The notes beneath the pieces are model-generated. The model saw only the letters and a list, made by a program, of their open reading frames with translations, did not search any database and had not been told where the DNA came from. Both the position numbers and the translations under genes were made by a program. Below are positions 50,005-63,668 of a DNA stretch of 64,000 bases, piece after piece (positions within the stretch are counted from its first letter, which is position 1; each line of letters starts with the position of its first letter). The DNA comes from Sisyra terminalis. Taxonomy: Eukaryota > Arthropoda > Insecta > Neuroptera > Sisyridae. The stretch spans positions 19,344,001-19,408,000 of the forward strand of contig OY292275.1 of assembly GCA_958496175.1 (NCBI GenBank). The letters are read 5' to 3'.

Positions 50005-50180
50005 AGTCTACTGGTGGCTGAGTGGTCTAGGTGTCTGCTCCAAAAATGGTAGGTGTTCGTTTCGGATCTCGTATTGAGCAAATTTTCGATCTTTCTTGAT
50101 TACGGATTTATATTAATCCTAGAGTCGTTTAAGACCTAAGCAGTTATAAAACGATGGCAAATAACAGTTTTAAAAAAAAT
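50005..50180 (+). mobile_element. tRNA-derived SINE, copy 4
   Basis: Box A TGGCTGAGTGG lies at 50015-50025, followed by CTAGGTGTCTGCTCCAAAAA. Box B is decayed (GTTTCGGATC around 50060). The shared body follows (TTGATTACGGATTTATATTAA, CCTAGAGTCG), then the tail GCAGTTATAAAACGATGG and an A run at 50172-50179. It preserves the longest 3' part of the family. A clear target duplication was not found. Confidence 0.8.
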
Positions 50181-53100
50181 AATTAAACGTTATACTAAGA
50201 TTTATGGCTACTGATCCAGAAAAAAAGTCTAGACTGATAGTGAAACATTTGCAGCTCCATTAGCAAAAAAATGGACTCTTATTTTCGTTGGGAGACCAAT
50301 TGACGGGATACGAATTCCTTCTGAGTTAGCATTCTTTTCATACTTAAAAATGAACTTATAACTACTTCTAATAAATGAACTAAAACTTAATCGGATATTA
50401 AAACTAAATTTTCATACACAGAGCTAGGATATTTTTGAGTTCATATAGCTAAAAGATGATGCGAAATTCTTTACTTATAAGCATTCATTTTTTCAACGTG
50501 ATTTCTTCCTTTAAATTTTATTTTCTTCAATTTTTTTTCGTTCATATCAAAAATATTCAGATCTGCTTTTTTATCTCTGTCTATTTTTCTAGTTTGTCGT
50601 TCTTCACATTTTACTTCTAAATCTTGCATCTTTTGCTCTTAAAACTGAAATTACCGCAGTATAGCCCAATAAAGTAGGGTTGCATATTGCTTTTTAATAA
50701 GTTGAATTAATTTTAATGTTGAAACACTTTTAAAAATATAAACGATTTAAAACTAGAAAAAAAAAATCAAAATTCCATTTTTCTCAGCTTTAAATGTGGG
50801 AACAATCATTAAAGTTGAAAAAGAAAGTTGTATTACATGTGCCAAACGGATATATTTATTTAAATAGCCTATTGTGCTTTAGAAAACATTTGTATGTGTC
50901 TTCGGTGTTAAATTTAGATTATCTTTACGAATATTCTCTGTAGTCTCTCCCAAAACCACAAATTTGAAATAAAATGCAAATATTTCAATGGAACCTGGCT
51001 TCTATTTCTTTGAATTACCCAAAAATCTGAGATAAAATATAAGCGGAACAACTTGCAAGTGACTACTGATTTATATTTGAATTTCATAGCATATGTTTTA
51101 AAAGATATTTATCATGCATGTGGCGAAACTTCAAATCTGCAAAGATTTAATTAACTGCTTCTAAATTTATTTTTAGTTTATTTTTCAAGAGTTATGTTCT
51201 GTTGTGGTCGTGAGGAAATGAAAAATATTGTGACAAACTAGATAGATTAGCTTAAATATTGGGTGATAACAATTTAAAAGTCTTTTTTCAACTAACCAAT
51301 TTCAAAGGAATGCACCACACGCTAAAATTTAATGGGAAAAAACCGAATATTCATTTAAAATATTGAGTAATATTTGAAGGTAGACTTACATACAAAACTT
51401 ATATATAGAAAACTTAAATAAATATTTGATTTTTATATTATAACTGAAAACATCAATTTCGAAATTTTCAAGATTTATTTACCGACGTAAATTATACAAC
51501 CTTTTTTTCTTCATTTCATTTGTATATATTCCCTTCAATTCCTGTTGAAATTAAATTTTCCGTATTTTCCTACATTTTATACCCACATTATTTCCTTTTG
51601 GTTACCTACACACATACAATGTTGTACTTTTATCGATGGATACAAATGTGGAAGAAAGAATGTTTCTAAATCAATAGTTTTTATTCATTTTCGAATTCTA
51701 TTGTCACATAGATTGAAAACGTTAAAATTCGAAACACGCTAAAAATACGATAATCTACCCCAGAAAACGTAACTTTCATAGAAAAATATTAGCGATATGA
51801 ACAGAAGAATCGGTTTATTTTCTCCCGGCCATAAAGTTGCTCAATTGGAAAAAGAATGAATTGAAAACTGATTATACCTGAAACTCGATCGTGGCTTGGT
51901 TACGTAAATCGAATGAGTAGGTATAGGTATATGTATTTGGTACATACACCTTTCTTTCGAGACGAGAATATGAAGATTACCTCTTACCACCTACATGTAG
52001 TTTATTTCAAGACATTTTAAACATTAGTTTTTTTCTTTCTTATTTATTTCAAATTAAAACAAATTCCATTAAAAGTTACTTTCGTTGAATAGTTTCATGT
52101 AATCAATTGCCACAAAAGCAATAATGCCAATACGAAATTTCTTCAAATATCTAAGTACATATACAAATATATGAAAAATGAAGGCCTATCTAATATTTCA
52201 ATTTTCAATCTAATTTACGTATAAATATTCGTTTTCTGATGCTATATAGATATATTTTAAATTTCTTGTGTTTTAGTTTTTATTTGTTCCGTAAACCGAT
52301 TTTGATGAAATTCCGTATTTTTATGTGATCTTCTATATTATGGTACCAACAAAAAAGTAGGAACATACAATGGAAGAAAAATAAATAAAGGCATCCGTTT
52401 TACATATTAACTGGGAAATCAAAAGAAATTCAGGCTTCATAATAATAAGGGATCATATTAATATTATTAAAATCATATTTATCATTGGATAAATTCTTTA
52501 AAAAAAAATTAATCGATAATTTTTTTAAATCCAAATTATTAGACGGTGGAAATATAAGATTTACTGTGTTTTTGAAATATGGTCAATAATTGCCTTATTT
52601 CTATACAGAAGGCAATTATATATATTGTCGACAAATTAGGAAGTCCTACATGGTATTATGAGAATATACAATCTAAGAGAAAAAAGAATATCAATATAAA
52701 GAAAGAAAGAAATTAGCCATTAAGGTGCAAAGATCAGTCGGTAGACTAATAATTTAATTTGATCATATTGAGATCATTAAGAAATTAGGTACAGAGTCAA
52801 CAAGCTCCTAACATCTCGGGTACCGTAATGTATAGAGAAAAAAAGAAATAGAGAAATAGAAACTCGGCTTTATATTCAGAGGACATTACACTAAATACTA
52901 CAAGCTTATATGAATTTTGAAACTTTATTATTTTTTTAAAGATTGTAAAGATTTAAACAATTGGTTATAAAATTCTAATAAGAAAAGAAAATATGATAAT
53001 ATGAAATAAATAAGTTACACAACATTTATTTCTTAGTTTATCTTACGAAAATTAAGCTTTGTTATATAATAATACAAAAATGTTATTAAATTTAAAACAC

Positions 53101-53770
53101 ACTCGTAAATAAATAACTATCGATATAAACTAATGGAAAAATTCGATTGAGTCAATATTTTCACCAACATATAAAAGTAAATTATAACTTGAGCGATTAA
53201 TTTAAATATAAAAAGAAAGTTTTGGCAGTCAGACGTTATAGATTCTAAAAATACACATAAATAAGTATTTCATGAAAATATCTAAATATTCTGAACAACA
53301 ATAAATCTCTCAGAAGTATTTAAATTCAATTTGAATATAAGAACACATTAAAGCTATATTTATTTTACGTTTTTTACTGAACGATAAGAGCATATTAAAA
53401 TTTTAACAATTTTGTAACCGTTTTATTTCTTTTTTCAACGTACTAAATATTTCCAAAATTATTGGTTTATTAAGCTTAATTTTTGAAATTCTTATTTCTT
53501 ATGGTTTTGTTAACCAACAACTGATTATATTTATTGTTCTGGGTCAAAATTACTTGAAATGTCCAACGGAAATTTTGATTTTTAATATTTATATTAAAAT
53601 ATTTCTATTGTTATAAATAAATGAAGATTTGGTAATGGCGATATTCAAGTGTTCTCATACTATTTCTTTTATAATATTCTAATCTTTGGAATTTAAAAAT
53701 TGTAAATATTATTGAATGGCAAATTTTATAACAAAGTCGTTTTACCCATAATCCAACTTTTTCCCAAGGG
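50181..53770. other. AT-rich, probable intron, no gene seen
   Basis: A patch at 52600-52900 with AG-rich sequence was read in six frames. It gives short LINE-like peptide pieces but nothing I can assign. Confidence 0.45.
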
Positions 53771-54108
53771 CAGGGTTTCCCAAACTTTTTTTCTTGTGGA
53801 AACCTTACGAATGTTTTTTCAGATAATGGAATCGTTATCATATCTAAAACTGTCCTAAACTAGATTAATAGTAGTTGATATTTTAGAAAGGCAGTTACGT
53901 TTGAATTTTCATCGGTCATTTGACTAAATTTGACAATTTTTTTAAAAATGTATAAGTTATACTTTACATTAATAATTTGGTTCATTTTAATGAAACTATT
54001 GTAGCGTATTTTACGAATATTTTAAAATCATACAGGTTGTCTTGTGGAACCCCAAAATGATTTCATGGAACCCCAGGAGTTCTAAGAAACCTACTTTGAG
54101 AATCACTG
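53771..54108. mobile_element. hAT-like MITE, 338 bp, decayed
   Basis: The left end CAGGGTTTCCCAAACTTTTT and the reverse complement of the right end (CAGTGATTCTCAAAGTAGG) agree at 12 of the first 16 positions. Repeated GTGGAACCCC blocks near the right end are typical of this terminus type. Flanking octamers CCCAAGGG and TCCTAGGA agree at 5 of 8 positions, a plausible aged duplication. The left terminus resembles the element at 14845. Confidence 0.6.
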
Positions 54109-56862
54109 TCCTAGGACAATGGTATAAATCGAACTCAATTTAAATTCGATCTTGGTCAAAATTCATAACCATTCTTACAGTAGATATCTATAGTTTTTCT
54201 TATGGGATAAAGCTACATATAATTAAAAAAGCTACAAAATATTTTAACACAATTTTTCCAACAAAATGTTTAGGTTTTAAGACTGGTGCACCTGTGGCTC
54301 CTGTCTATTGCAAAGATTATGCGAGCATATATTTTTATAGTTGTTTTTGTTTTACACATACCAAGTTCAAATCCGGTAAGAAACAAGTAGGTATGCGAAA
54401 TTTAACTTTCTCTAAAAAAAATTAAACTTTAACTTGAAAAGTTAGATCATTAGTTTTATTATAAACTACTTAATATTTTTCATACTAAATTTTATTTTTT
54501 AAAAAGCATTATATAATAGCTATAATATTTTTTTAGTTTAAAAGTTTGATTTTTTATGAATGGATATAAAATAAAGTTTTTAATATTTATGCCGAATACA
54601 AAATACTTACAAATTTATCACTAGTAGCTCTATATTCCGTGACCCAATTTTCAAAATTCGTTCTTAATTTATCTATGGACAGCATGTCAATTTTCGATGA
54701 AAATGGCACTTATCCAAATATGCAACAGATACATGCAGAGGGCGTATTCTTTTATATAATATAATAACTTTTTCGTTTTAAGCAAATTGAAATCAATTTA
54801 CGATGAATAATAATTAAAAAGAAAAATCTTTAAAAATCATATTCACATTTATTTGAACTGAATTTTTCGTTATTAATAAAATCGCTCGTTATGATATTTT
54901 TGCTTAGTATTCAATAACATGTATGTATATTGTATAATATTTTCAAAAGAGAATAATAATGCACTTTTATAAACTGATAGAGTATTCCTACCGTTACTTT
55001 TTGTTAAAAAAAATCTTAATAATATTATGAAGAACGTAAAAACTTTTCATTCCGCAAGGCAATTATATTTGCATTTCACAATTCATCCTGAATTTTTTTA
55101 TAAAATTACAAGCAAATTTATAACATTAATAATGATGCTGTCATATCATCATGTAATACATTTTTAGATATTTTGTCATTTAATTTCTTTACGTATTCCA
55201 CTCTCTGGCAATACATTATATTAATGATGTTTATTCGTAACGTTATTCGTGTGTATACCATTAAAAATATGGAAAAAACATTCATCAAAATTAACTGAAA
55301 ACCAATAATAGAATGTATTTGTCATTATGAGCTTTGCACTTTAACATATAAATTGAGTTTAGTGAATTAAATTAATAAAATTTATTTTTCCGTACAAATA
55401 GTTTTTTAAAGGTGATACAATTTTAAAAACGAATAATAATAATTATGCGTTGCATAAATAATATAGAGTAATTTAATTCAATAAAAGAGTTTTGAAAATA
55501 ATTTCGAAAATAATATTGTTATTTTTAGTGCTTTTAAAATAAACTATATTTTGTATTTTGATATTTTTAGTCTTAATTGTTTACAATTAAGTCAGTATTA
55601 TAGTAAGTATCAAATTAAATAAAAATATTTTGTTTATAAAAATACATATAAATGTATCTAGTCAACCAAAAATGTTGAATATTCATTGTTATTTTAAACA
55701 GTTATTTTTTTTTTTTGTGAATAACCAAGTTAAACTAAGCTCAGTTTACCGTAAATAAATAAAAAATCTACGAACTCTAGAGTATTAAATGACTAAAATG
55801 TCAGTGGACAGTTTAGTCGATTTTTACCGTCATTTAAAATTAATGAAACCTCACACATTCGAGCTAAATACACGTTGAACAGAATATTCTACGACTAGCT
55901 ATAGCTATCTCCAGGGATGCGATTATATTAAACAATCCACTCATTTAAACACAGTCGTAAACAAACTATCCTTCTCAATTCCATGATTTATTAATTGTTA
56001 ATTTTTTTAACAAAACTTCTGAGAATTAAGAATTTAAAACCAACTATTTTTAACTAATTAAAAATTTATTTTTCAGACTACTAACAATTTCGAAAATATA
56101 TTCATTGCAATCAAAACAATTTTATTCTAAATTAAACAAGAACGCTAATGTTAGTTTTATAACAAAGAATTGATATTTTCGCTGATACATTTCCGACAAA
56201 ATTAGTCTGATGAACATAGTTTATGAATCAATGATAAATTTTGTGTTTGTTTTAACAATCAATTTCATGCTAGAAAAATAAATATAAATTTTTATGTTTA
56301 TGTGTTGTGAATATTTGTTTTGCGTCGTTTGTAACAAGCCGTATTATTTTTGTTTCGATTTGAAAGAAATATGTAAGTCATAATTTAATTTCAAGTTAGA
56401 TAACATGTAATTTTTTAATTCAAGCACTTTCTTTCCAGCTATAAAGTGTTTTCTTTAAAATCATTAAGATTTTATGGCTGATACTATTGTTGCAAAAAAT
56501 AGCTTATATCCATTTTATTTTTATAAATTTTATCGTTGAAAATATTGTAGTGAATTTGATTATTTTAAAGACATAAAAAGAAAGGTATTTAAAATATAAA
56601 AAGTTGACATTACAAATAGTTAAACAACTCAATCATTTTTAACAAAACATAATGTAATGTAAGGTAATGCAAATGCAAAGGATATATTTAGCTAGATTAA
56701 CAAGTAAAGAACTTATATCGTAATGTACGTATAGTAAATTGAATATATTTAATTATTAATTATCATTATTAAATATTGAAAATTTTATAACTTCAGCGCA
56801 TATATTCTTAGATGTTAAACATGTTTATTTTAAATGAAAAATATATTTTGTATACATACATA
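54109..56862. other. AT-rich, probable intron, no gene seen
   Basis: Featureless homopolymer-rich sequence. AGTTCAAATCC at about 54365 looks like a pol III box B but has no upstream box A. Confidence 0.5.
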
Positions 56863-57039
56863 ATTTTTTAAATTGTTATTTACCGTCGCTTTACTTATTA
56901 CTACTAAGGACTTTATGGACTCTAAGGTAAATAAAAATCCGTAATCAAGAAATATCGAAAATTTGTACGATACGAACATCGAACCTAACACCTATCAATT
57001 TTGAAGGGTTCACTTTGACCACTCGACCACCAGTAGGCT
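56863..57039 (-). mobile_element. tRNA-derived SINE, copy 5
   Basis: On the minus strand it reads AGCCTACTGGTGGTCGAGTGG (box A at 57028-57017), then AGGTTCGATGTTCGTATCG (box B), then the body ATTTCTTGATTACGGATTTT and AGAGTCCATAAAGTCC, and ends in a T/A-rich tail. Both pol III boxes are reasonably preserved. Confidence 0.8.
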
Positions 57040-57729
57040 TGTTAAATAATTAATTATTGTTTTTTCATCAATATTAAATAGTTTCTGATGTCAATCTTTC
57101 TGTTGGTTCATTTTTCCACTTTTCCGACTAAAAATACTTAATGTTATTAATCGACTAACTTTTCTCGTATCACGTAAATTCTTCTATTTTCCTGAACTAA
57201 ATTGAGACTGGGTTATCGGATAATATTTAATGCGCTTATATGCTGCTCCTTATTGACACATTCAACATCGAATAAGATACATGTCTTATGGTTTCTAAGC
57301 TTGATTTTCGTAATCATTTATAGACATATATTTTTCGTACTATAGATATTTGTTATTTAAAATTAGTGGATCTAATTGCATCAATATTTAATTTAAAAAA
57401 ATCTTAAGTTATAAGGTTACTTTTTTTTTATATGATTTTTCATTTAATATAACGGAACAATAAAAACTTATATTTAAAAATAACTGTGAATTCAAATTTC
57501 AATAAAACTTTGTGGCTTACGATTTTTAATTACAACTCTCATGTTAAATCAAATACTTACCGCTATGACATATTTATCGATTTATAGGCTTTTGCAGCAA
57601 TGAATAATTATTGTATGTTAATAAATACCAAAAAAAAAATCAAACCATATTACTTAGCCATAAGCTTGACTATATGTCTACAAAATTCTACATCTAATAA
57701 ATTAATTAAATTTAATGTTGATGTTAAAG
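57040..57729. other. AT-rich, no gene seen
   Basis: No recognisable feature between the SINE and the LINE fragment. Confidence 0.5.
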
Positions 57730-58113
57730 CTATCCTCCTACTCTTAAGTGCCTTCTCTGTGGAGGTTGTCGGTTAATGTGGCCTATGTCTCTCTTGTGAA
57801 TGCTTGATGAGTAAGTACAATTCCGTCAGTATGTGTCCAGTATATTTTTTCGCAGCCAGAATTTCTTCTTTCTGCCTATACCCTGTTTATCATCTTTTTG
57901 CCCTCAATTATAAGTTGTCTTAATGCCCCATGTGCTCGAGGAATGCTATCTTTCTTACCTTGAGAGTGGTAATCAGATGTGGTCATGTGTTCATTCTTCG
58001 TTCGTTGTCCTGGAAGTTTAGCTTAGTCTTAGTATCCAGCGATACATCCACAACTCGACTAAGTTTAGTTTGCTAAAGTCCTCTTGTTTTACAGTCCATG
58101 TCTCATATCCGTA
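57730..58113 (-). mobile_element. Non-LTR retrotransposon (LINE) RT C-terminal fragment, dead
   Basis: The minus strand from 58113 reads YGYETWTVKQEDFSKLN, then ELWMYRWILRLS (31 codons), then a stop. This is the YGCETWT block (C changed to Y) and the following helix found after the RT core of endonuclease-type LINEs. Further on in the same frame are TSRTTNEE and, near the 3' side, GIGRKKKFWLRKN, the counterpart of the G.R..SWL.NIR motif. HINRQPPQRRH at the end resembles the usual basic tail. At least seven in-frame stops show it is a pseudogene. It differs in sequence from the 46522 fragment, so it is probably another family. Confidence 0.8.
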
Positions 58114-61100
58114 TAAAAATATAGACCAAATTTAGCATTTCAATGTCCTTAATTTTGTAACTATAGTTTTGGATGACTTTAAAATACTCTCATTTTGTGA
58201 AAACCTACCCAAGCTATATCAAGCCGAATGCTAAAGCTATAATGACAATAAATAATTAGCAAATGTATGGTTCTCAAACAAAATAGTACTTTTTCTATAA
58301 AAGTAGGTATTCGAATTTTCGATTGGAACTGCATATTCTTTTTCGCTGAAACAGTCGTTCACCCATATACTAAACTCTTTTTTATAAAAACAATTTGGTT
58401 CAATATGTGAAAAATTTTGTAGTTTACACAAAAAGTTACAATAGACAAGATAAACAATACCATCAACATCATCATACATGATGGATCATATGTGATTTCA
58501 CTAACAATCTTCATCTTGGCGTTGCTTCTTCGCAGACCTTTTAACAAATTGATAACTGTCGCTGCTTTTCACCGGCACATACGGCTGAATAGTATTTGAA
58601 AATTAGCATTTTTCTTTTTTTTAAATATTGCCATTGAATGAAAAAAAATCTTCAATTCAATTGATGTTACTTTTCCAAGACTCATTTCTGGAAAATATAA
58701 AATTTGATGAACTGAAAACTGAGTTTCCTTATTTTTGCGATAAACTTTGGTCGATCGCTTAGATAACACGCCAGTTTCATAATACTATCTTCTTAACATT
58801 CTCGCGGAAATTGTGATTCCAAAGTTCAGTGAACCGCACTGTAACTTCTTTTTATAAGAAAAAAAAACATTTTCAAAAGCTTTTCTTGTCATCTTTTGAT
58901 CTGTAAACACAACGTTATTTTTGTAATTCCTTTATAGTTCTAGTTCCGTTATTTGCGTTCACTTTGCTTCGATTGTTGTGAATATTTATTAGAATTTAAA
59001 GAAGAGCTTTATCTTCAGCCGTAATTTCTAGAATTGAAATATCCTCGTTATTTTTTGTAATTAGTTCTATAGCTTGGTTATGTAAAGTGTAAATGTGTTT
59101 AGGTATTTAGTTATTGCTTTACAAAGTAAAATAATTATACACAAGCTTCAAAATCCAATTAAATATAGCTATGTCTTACCTGCCTTTAAAGATTGACAAC
59201 AGATAAGTAATTTTTGTTTTTCTTTTACTTGCACTTTACCTTTAATGGTCTTGAATTTTTTGATATAATATTTAAGTTAGCATTAAAACAATTAAAAGTA
59301 CTGATCACCAGGTAATTCATTTTAACGTTCATGATTATCAAATTCAATCTTATAAATAACTTAACAATTTTGCAATGTCTTAATATAACTGTCATATTAT
59401 TTATCAGAATTAAAAACTATAATTATAATATTTTTTTCGTAATATTGAAGAATTTTAAAAAAAATTAAAATGTGTGTAATCGCACTTCAATGTGAAGGAA
59501 ATTATAATATTAAGTGCCATGCATTTATTACTGTAGCCCATACCTATTCTCATTACTGTAGCCAAATTTTTCTTTTTTTTTTGTTTTCTTATGACGATAA
59601 ATACCCCTCTTGGATAAAAACGCAAAAGTAATAAGAATGAAACAATAATATTATGAACAATTCTTGCTCCAAAGTGCCTTACGTAATTTTGGAATAGTTA
59701 TTTATTGTAAATGCATAAATACTTAAAAGTATATTTGCATATGTACTTATTAGCAATTAGAAAATAATTAATCCATCGAATCAATATGCAATAAATAACA
59801 GTGCAACTGAAAATTTTGTCACTTGAGTTATTGACTAAAAGGTAATCATAATATTCGAATATATCTATATTTAAATATGAGAAATTTTGAGTTCATATTG
59901 ATTAAAATATTAAGTGTTATACAACTCTTTGTTATTGAATATTAAATAACAAAGACAACATTGTGAGTACATAAACATTTGACTGTTGAAAAGGTAGAAA
60001 GAAACTTGGGGTTGAAAACGTTTTATAAATGTTGGATATCTTTTACCTCTTTTAAATAAAATGTATATATGAGTATAATGTCTTTCCAATAAACATAAAA
60101 ATAATTGGTTTTTGTTTAAAATTCAATGTTTATTTATATAGCTGGAAATCAAATCGTAGGTTATTAATTTATTGACGGCAACGCTAATTTCGACATAAAA
60201 TAAAATCTACCATTGTGAAGTGATAAGGATTAATTTCGGTAATTTTATAATTCGATAGTCGTTACGAATGTATAGGTTACCAATAAATATCCTTGATTAT
60301 CTAATTATTATTTTCGAACAATATGCTCTGGCTGATCAATCAACCATCAATTTTTATAGCAATGTATTCAGCAATAAACGCTTTAGTTTATGTAGCACAC
60401 GCCGTAATTAGCCACAAATGGTTAAACGTGTCGATTTTCACACTAATTACTATCACAATGTAAACATATCGATGAACATCTACCCCAATGTTAACATAAC
60501 AATAATACTTTTGTTATTATGCAAAATAGGATCGAGCAGGGAGTTTGAGTTGTTAGTATTTGTTGCAAGTAGAATAAATACTGCGGTTAGAGTTTGGTTT
60601 TTCATTCCAATTCCGAGTGAAAATGTAACAAAAGATAGGTATAGATTAATATTTACAGTCTAATTGAAAGTAAAGTTCTCTATTTCAATCATTCATTAAT
60701 AATATTGTAATTAGTGTTTGTTTAAGATTCACTTTAGAGCACGGAACATTTTCTCCATTTACATATTTTTCACTTGCAAATAACCGACGGAGGAACGAAA
60801 ATCTTCCAATTGAAATTGTATTAATAAATACAGTCGTAATTGCCTCGAGTCTCTTTTCAGTGAGCAAACATTGATTTTCTTCAATTCAATTTTTCTTATC
60901 TATTGAGGCCATCAACAAATTAATTTCTTGCTGAAACTAATAAGTTTGCTTTTCCATTTTAAACTTGCGCTTTTTATACGAACCACCATAATATTGCTCG
61001 TAATTTATCTTTCCATAATAATGATTATACTTTATGTATTTAATAATAATAGCGTGTCATATTTTTGGTTGACAAATTGAATTTCCTTTTAATATTAAAT

Positions 61101-63506
61101 AAACGCCGGATTTTAAATTGCCGGAATTTTTTTCATTGTCGTACTTTGGTCAATAAAAACTAAGCCTGTCTTTGGCTTTTTTTCATAAATCAAACAAATT
61201 TATGGATTCTAAAATTGTTTGCGTTTGTAGTAAAGTTCGTTTTATGATTAAATTTAAGTCATCCATCATGAAATTTTTATTCATTAAAACTGTCAATTAC
61301 ATTCTATATCCTTCAGAGCAGAGACAACATACATGGGGTTTGCGTTATTAGGGATACTCATCACGATATTAAATTAACCATATTATTGATTTATAATCCG
61401 TGCAAAGTGTATGAACACTGTCCACAACTGTCGTTTAACGGCCAATGGGACACGCTTAGCAATAGCATATTCTACGGCGTATTTATTCATATCCATATTA
61501 AACTACCACACTGACACTATAATGTTATTATGTATATAAAATTATCAAAGGTTCAATTTCATTTATTTCACAACACCAAATTATTAAAAAAGTATATCAC
61601 GCAATTATAATTAAAATCTGCGACGCAATTTAAATTCATTTATTATTTCCAAAGCTCTTTTCTTTTGAATCGAACACTTTCCCTTTAATTTTTGATATTA
61701 AGTCATTTATTTACATAAAACATAGAAAAGTATTATTTTCTTTGAAAATAATTCAAGTGTTGTTTTGACAAAAGCTATTGTCAATAATGCATTTTGCCAT
61801 CAGCTTTTTTTCAATAAAAGATCACCAAAAACCCTTCAAAACTTTCAATATTTAACCAATATCAATATAATAAGGGAAACGCAAATTTCGCTTAATGGAA
61901 TACAAATTCTTATATATTATCCAATAATTTAAAATAAACAAATGAACATGAACAACTTTCAATGAAAACGCCTCGTATGTCGCGTTTAAAAATGAAATAT
62001 TTCTTTGAATTTAAAATAACGAGAATTAATGCCCTTTAACATAAATATGAATTTATTGGAGCAATGTCATGTGTCAATTTTAGCTTTAAATATGAAAACG
62101 TTCATTGATAGCTTATGATAGCTTAGTGTGGATCGTAAATTTTCGTACAAATTGTATATTTATATAGCGTTAAATGTTAAATATATATATTTTAACTTTT
62201 CATCTTACATATTTCATAATTAATTATGATAATGTTAGGAAAAAATGGATCTCTTAAGAACTAAATATTTTTTTTTATTTTATTTAAAATAAAAATACTT
62301 ATTATAGTTTTGACGAATTAAAAAGCTTCGCACAACCTTCCAGAATCCAAACTATTGAATCCTCCTAATTCAGAACTCTGCGTTGGATAATCAATCCTCT
62401 ATTTTATGTTAACAATCGAATTATAGATAAAGATCTCGACATTTTCTTGGTCGCTATCTTTTTTCAAGAACATTTTCAAGAATTTCACTCCAATTTACTC
62501 GATTATCAAATGTTTCCCTCTGAAACTCATCCAAGCAATTGCCATGTTAGTTGAAGCGGTATAAGAACTCGCGACTTCCTAATAAGCTTTAAGAGAGTCC
62601 CAAAATTGGTTGGCTTTTAATCACCTTTTCATCATCCATGCCTGCGATGCAGCGTAAAATATATCAATTGCACATTGCAAATTGAATATAGATAACAGTT
62701 AAAAACTATTTTCAAAAAATATATTTTTGGCGAAGAACCACGTCTATAAGGGCAACATAAATTATAAGCTTTTACTTTAAAAAATTTTCATAAAAATATG
62801 TAGTATTCTGTAAGAAGGTATACATCTTCATAAGTTTTAGAACGCTCAAAAGCTTCTCCAGATTTAAGTATGACTTATCAAATATATTGTCGTATTTTAG
62901 TCAAAATTCGTATAAACTATTTTAAATTTAAAGCTTTCACGTACTGTCTTGACATTATCGCAACGCTTTACTGAAGATAATTTTGGGTATTATTATGCCC
63001 TAAAGTTGCAATCCGTAGGGATTGAGAATTATCATCAGAAAAAGTTTAAAAGTGCACCATCATACAAAAGCTCGCTTTCCATTTCGAATACTAGTTTTTA
63101 CGACCGAAACCGAATTTTGGCATCAGTCTCAGTTTTGGCCAAAACTTCCATGTAAATTAATCATTATTAGTCTTTCTTTACTTTTAAATCCTAAAGGTAT
63201 TTTTATTCAATCTTCCCTTTATACCCTATTTGAGCTAAAGATAACATATTATTATCGCTTTTTATGCCAAATAAATTATTTATGCTAAAAGTAGGGGTTG
63301 ATGTGAAAAAAAATTTACCTATTATTTCTATTTAATATTAGAAACGAATAACATAGAATAAAAACAAAATTGATTTTTACCTTATATGTTTAGGTACACA
63401 AAACTGAAAATATTCTGTGTTACATCTTGTAAACAGAATTATTTCTTTTAAACTGTGATCAGTTTTCTCTCGAGCTGAAAAAATATTAAATAAAAGAAAA
63501 AAAATT
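58114..63506. other. AT-rich, probable intron, no gene seen
   Basis: Frames of 60-88 codons at 58237-58769, 60418-60867 and 62949-63288 are low-complexity or unrecognisable. No repeat boundaries were seen. Confidence 0.5.
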
Positions 63507-63668
63507 AGGTTATTTAAGATCTTTTTGTTTTTTATTTTTTATTTAATATTTTTATTGTTCAATTAGTTACGTTTCGTTACTAATCGTAACTTCCTCAGGC
63601 TTTTACGATTAGTAACGAAACGTAGCTAATTAATAAAAAATAAAAAACAAAAAGATCTTAAATAACCT
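63507..63668. mobile_element. Fold-back remnant, probably Penelope-like element terminus
   Basis: The outer arms (AGGTTATTTAAGATC... at 63507-63543 and its complement ending ...AAATAACCT at 63632-63668) pair without mismatch. The inner arms (63561-63589 and 63603-63631) pair over 29 bp with one mismatch. They enclose a 13-base loop, and the left side carries 17 extra bases. The whole forms one long hairpin. The loop plus left inner arm on the minus strand has a hammerhead-like layout, which points to a Penelope-like retroelement whose terminal repeats carry such motifs. A two-copy inverted terminal arrangement is a known outcome for that class. The assignment is inference. Confidence 0.55.
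63572..63598 (-). ncRNA. Hammerhead-ribozyme-like core (minus strand)
   Basis: On the minus strand CTGAGGA (63598-63592) is followed by one extra A, a perfect 5-bp stem GTTAC-GATTA-GTAAC (63590-63576), and GAAA (63575-63572). This is the CUGANGA, stem II, GAAA order of a hammerhead core, with one inserted base before stem II. A cleavable NUH site and stems I and III were not convincingly placed, so activity is doubtful. Confidence 0.4.
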
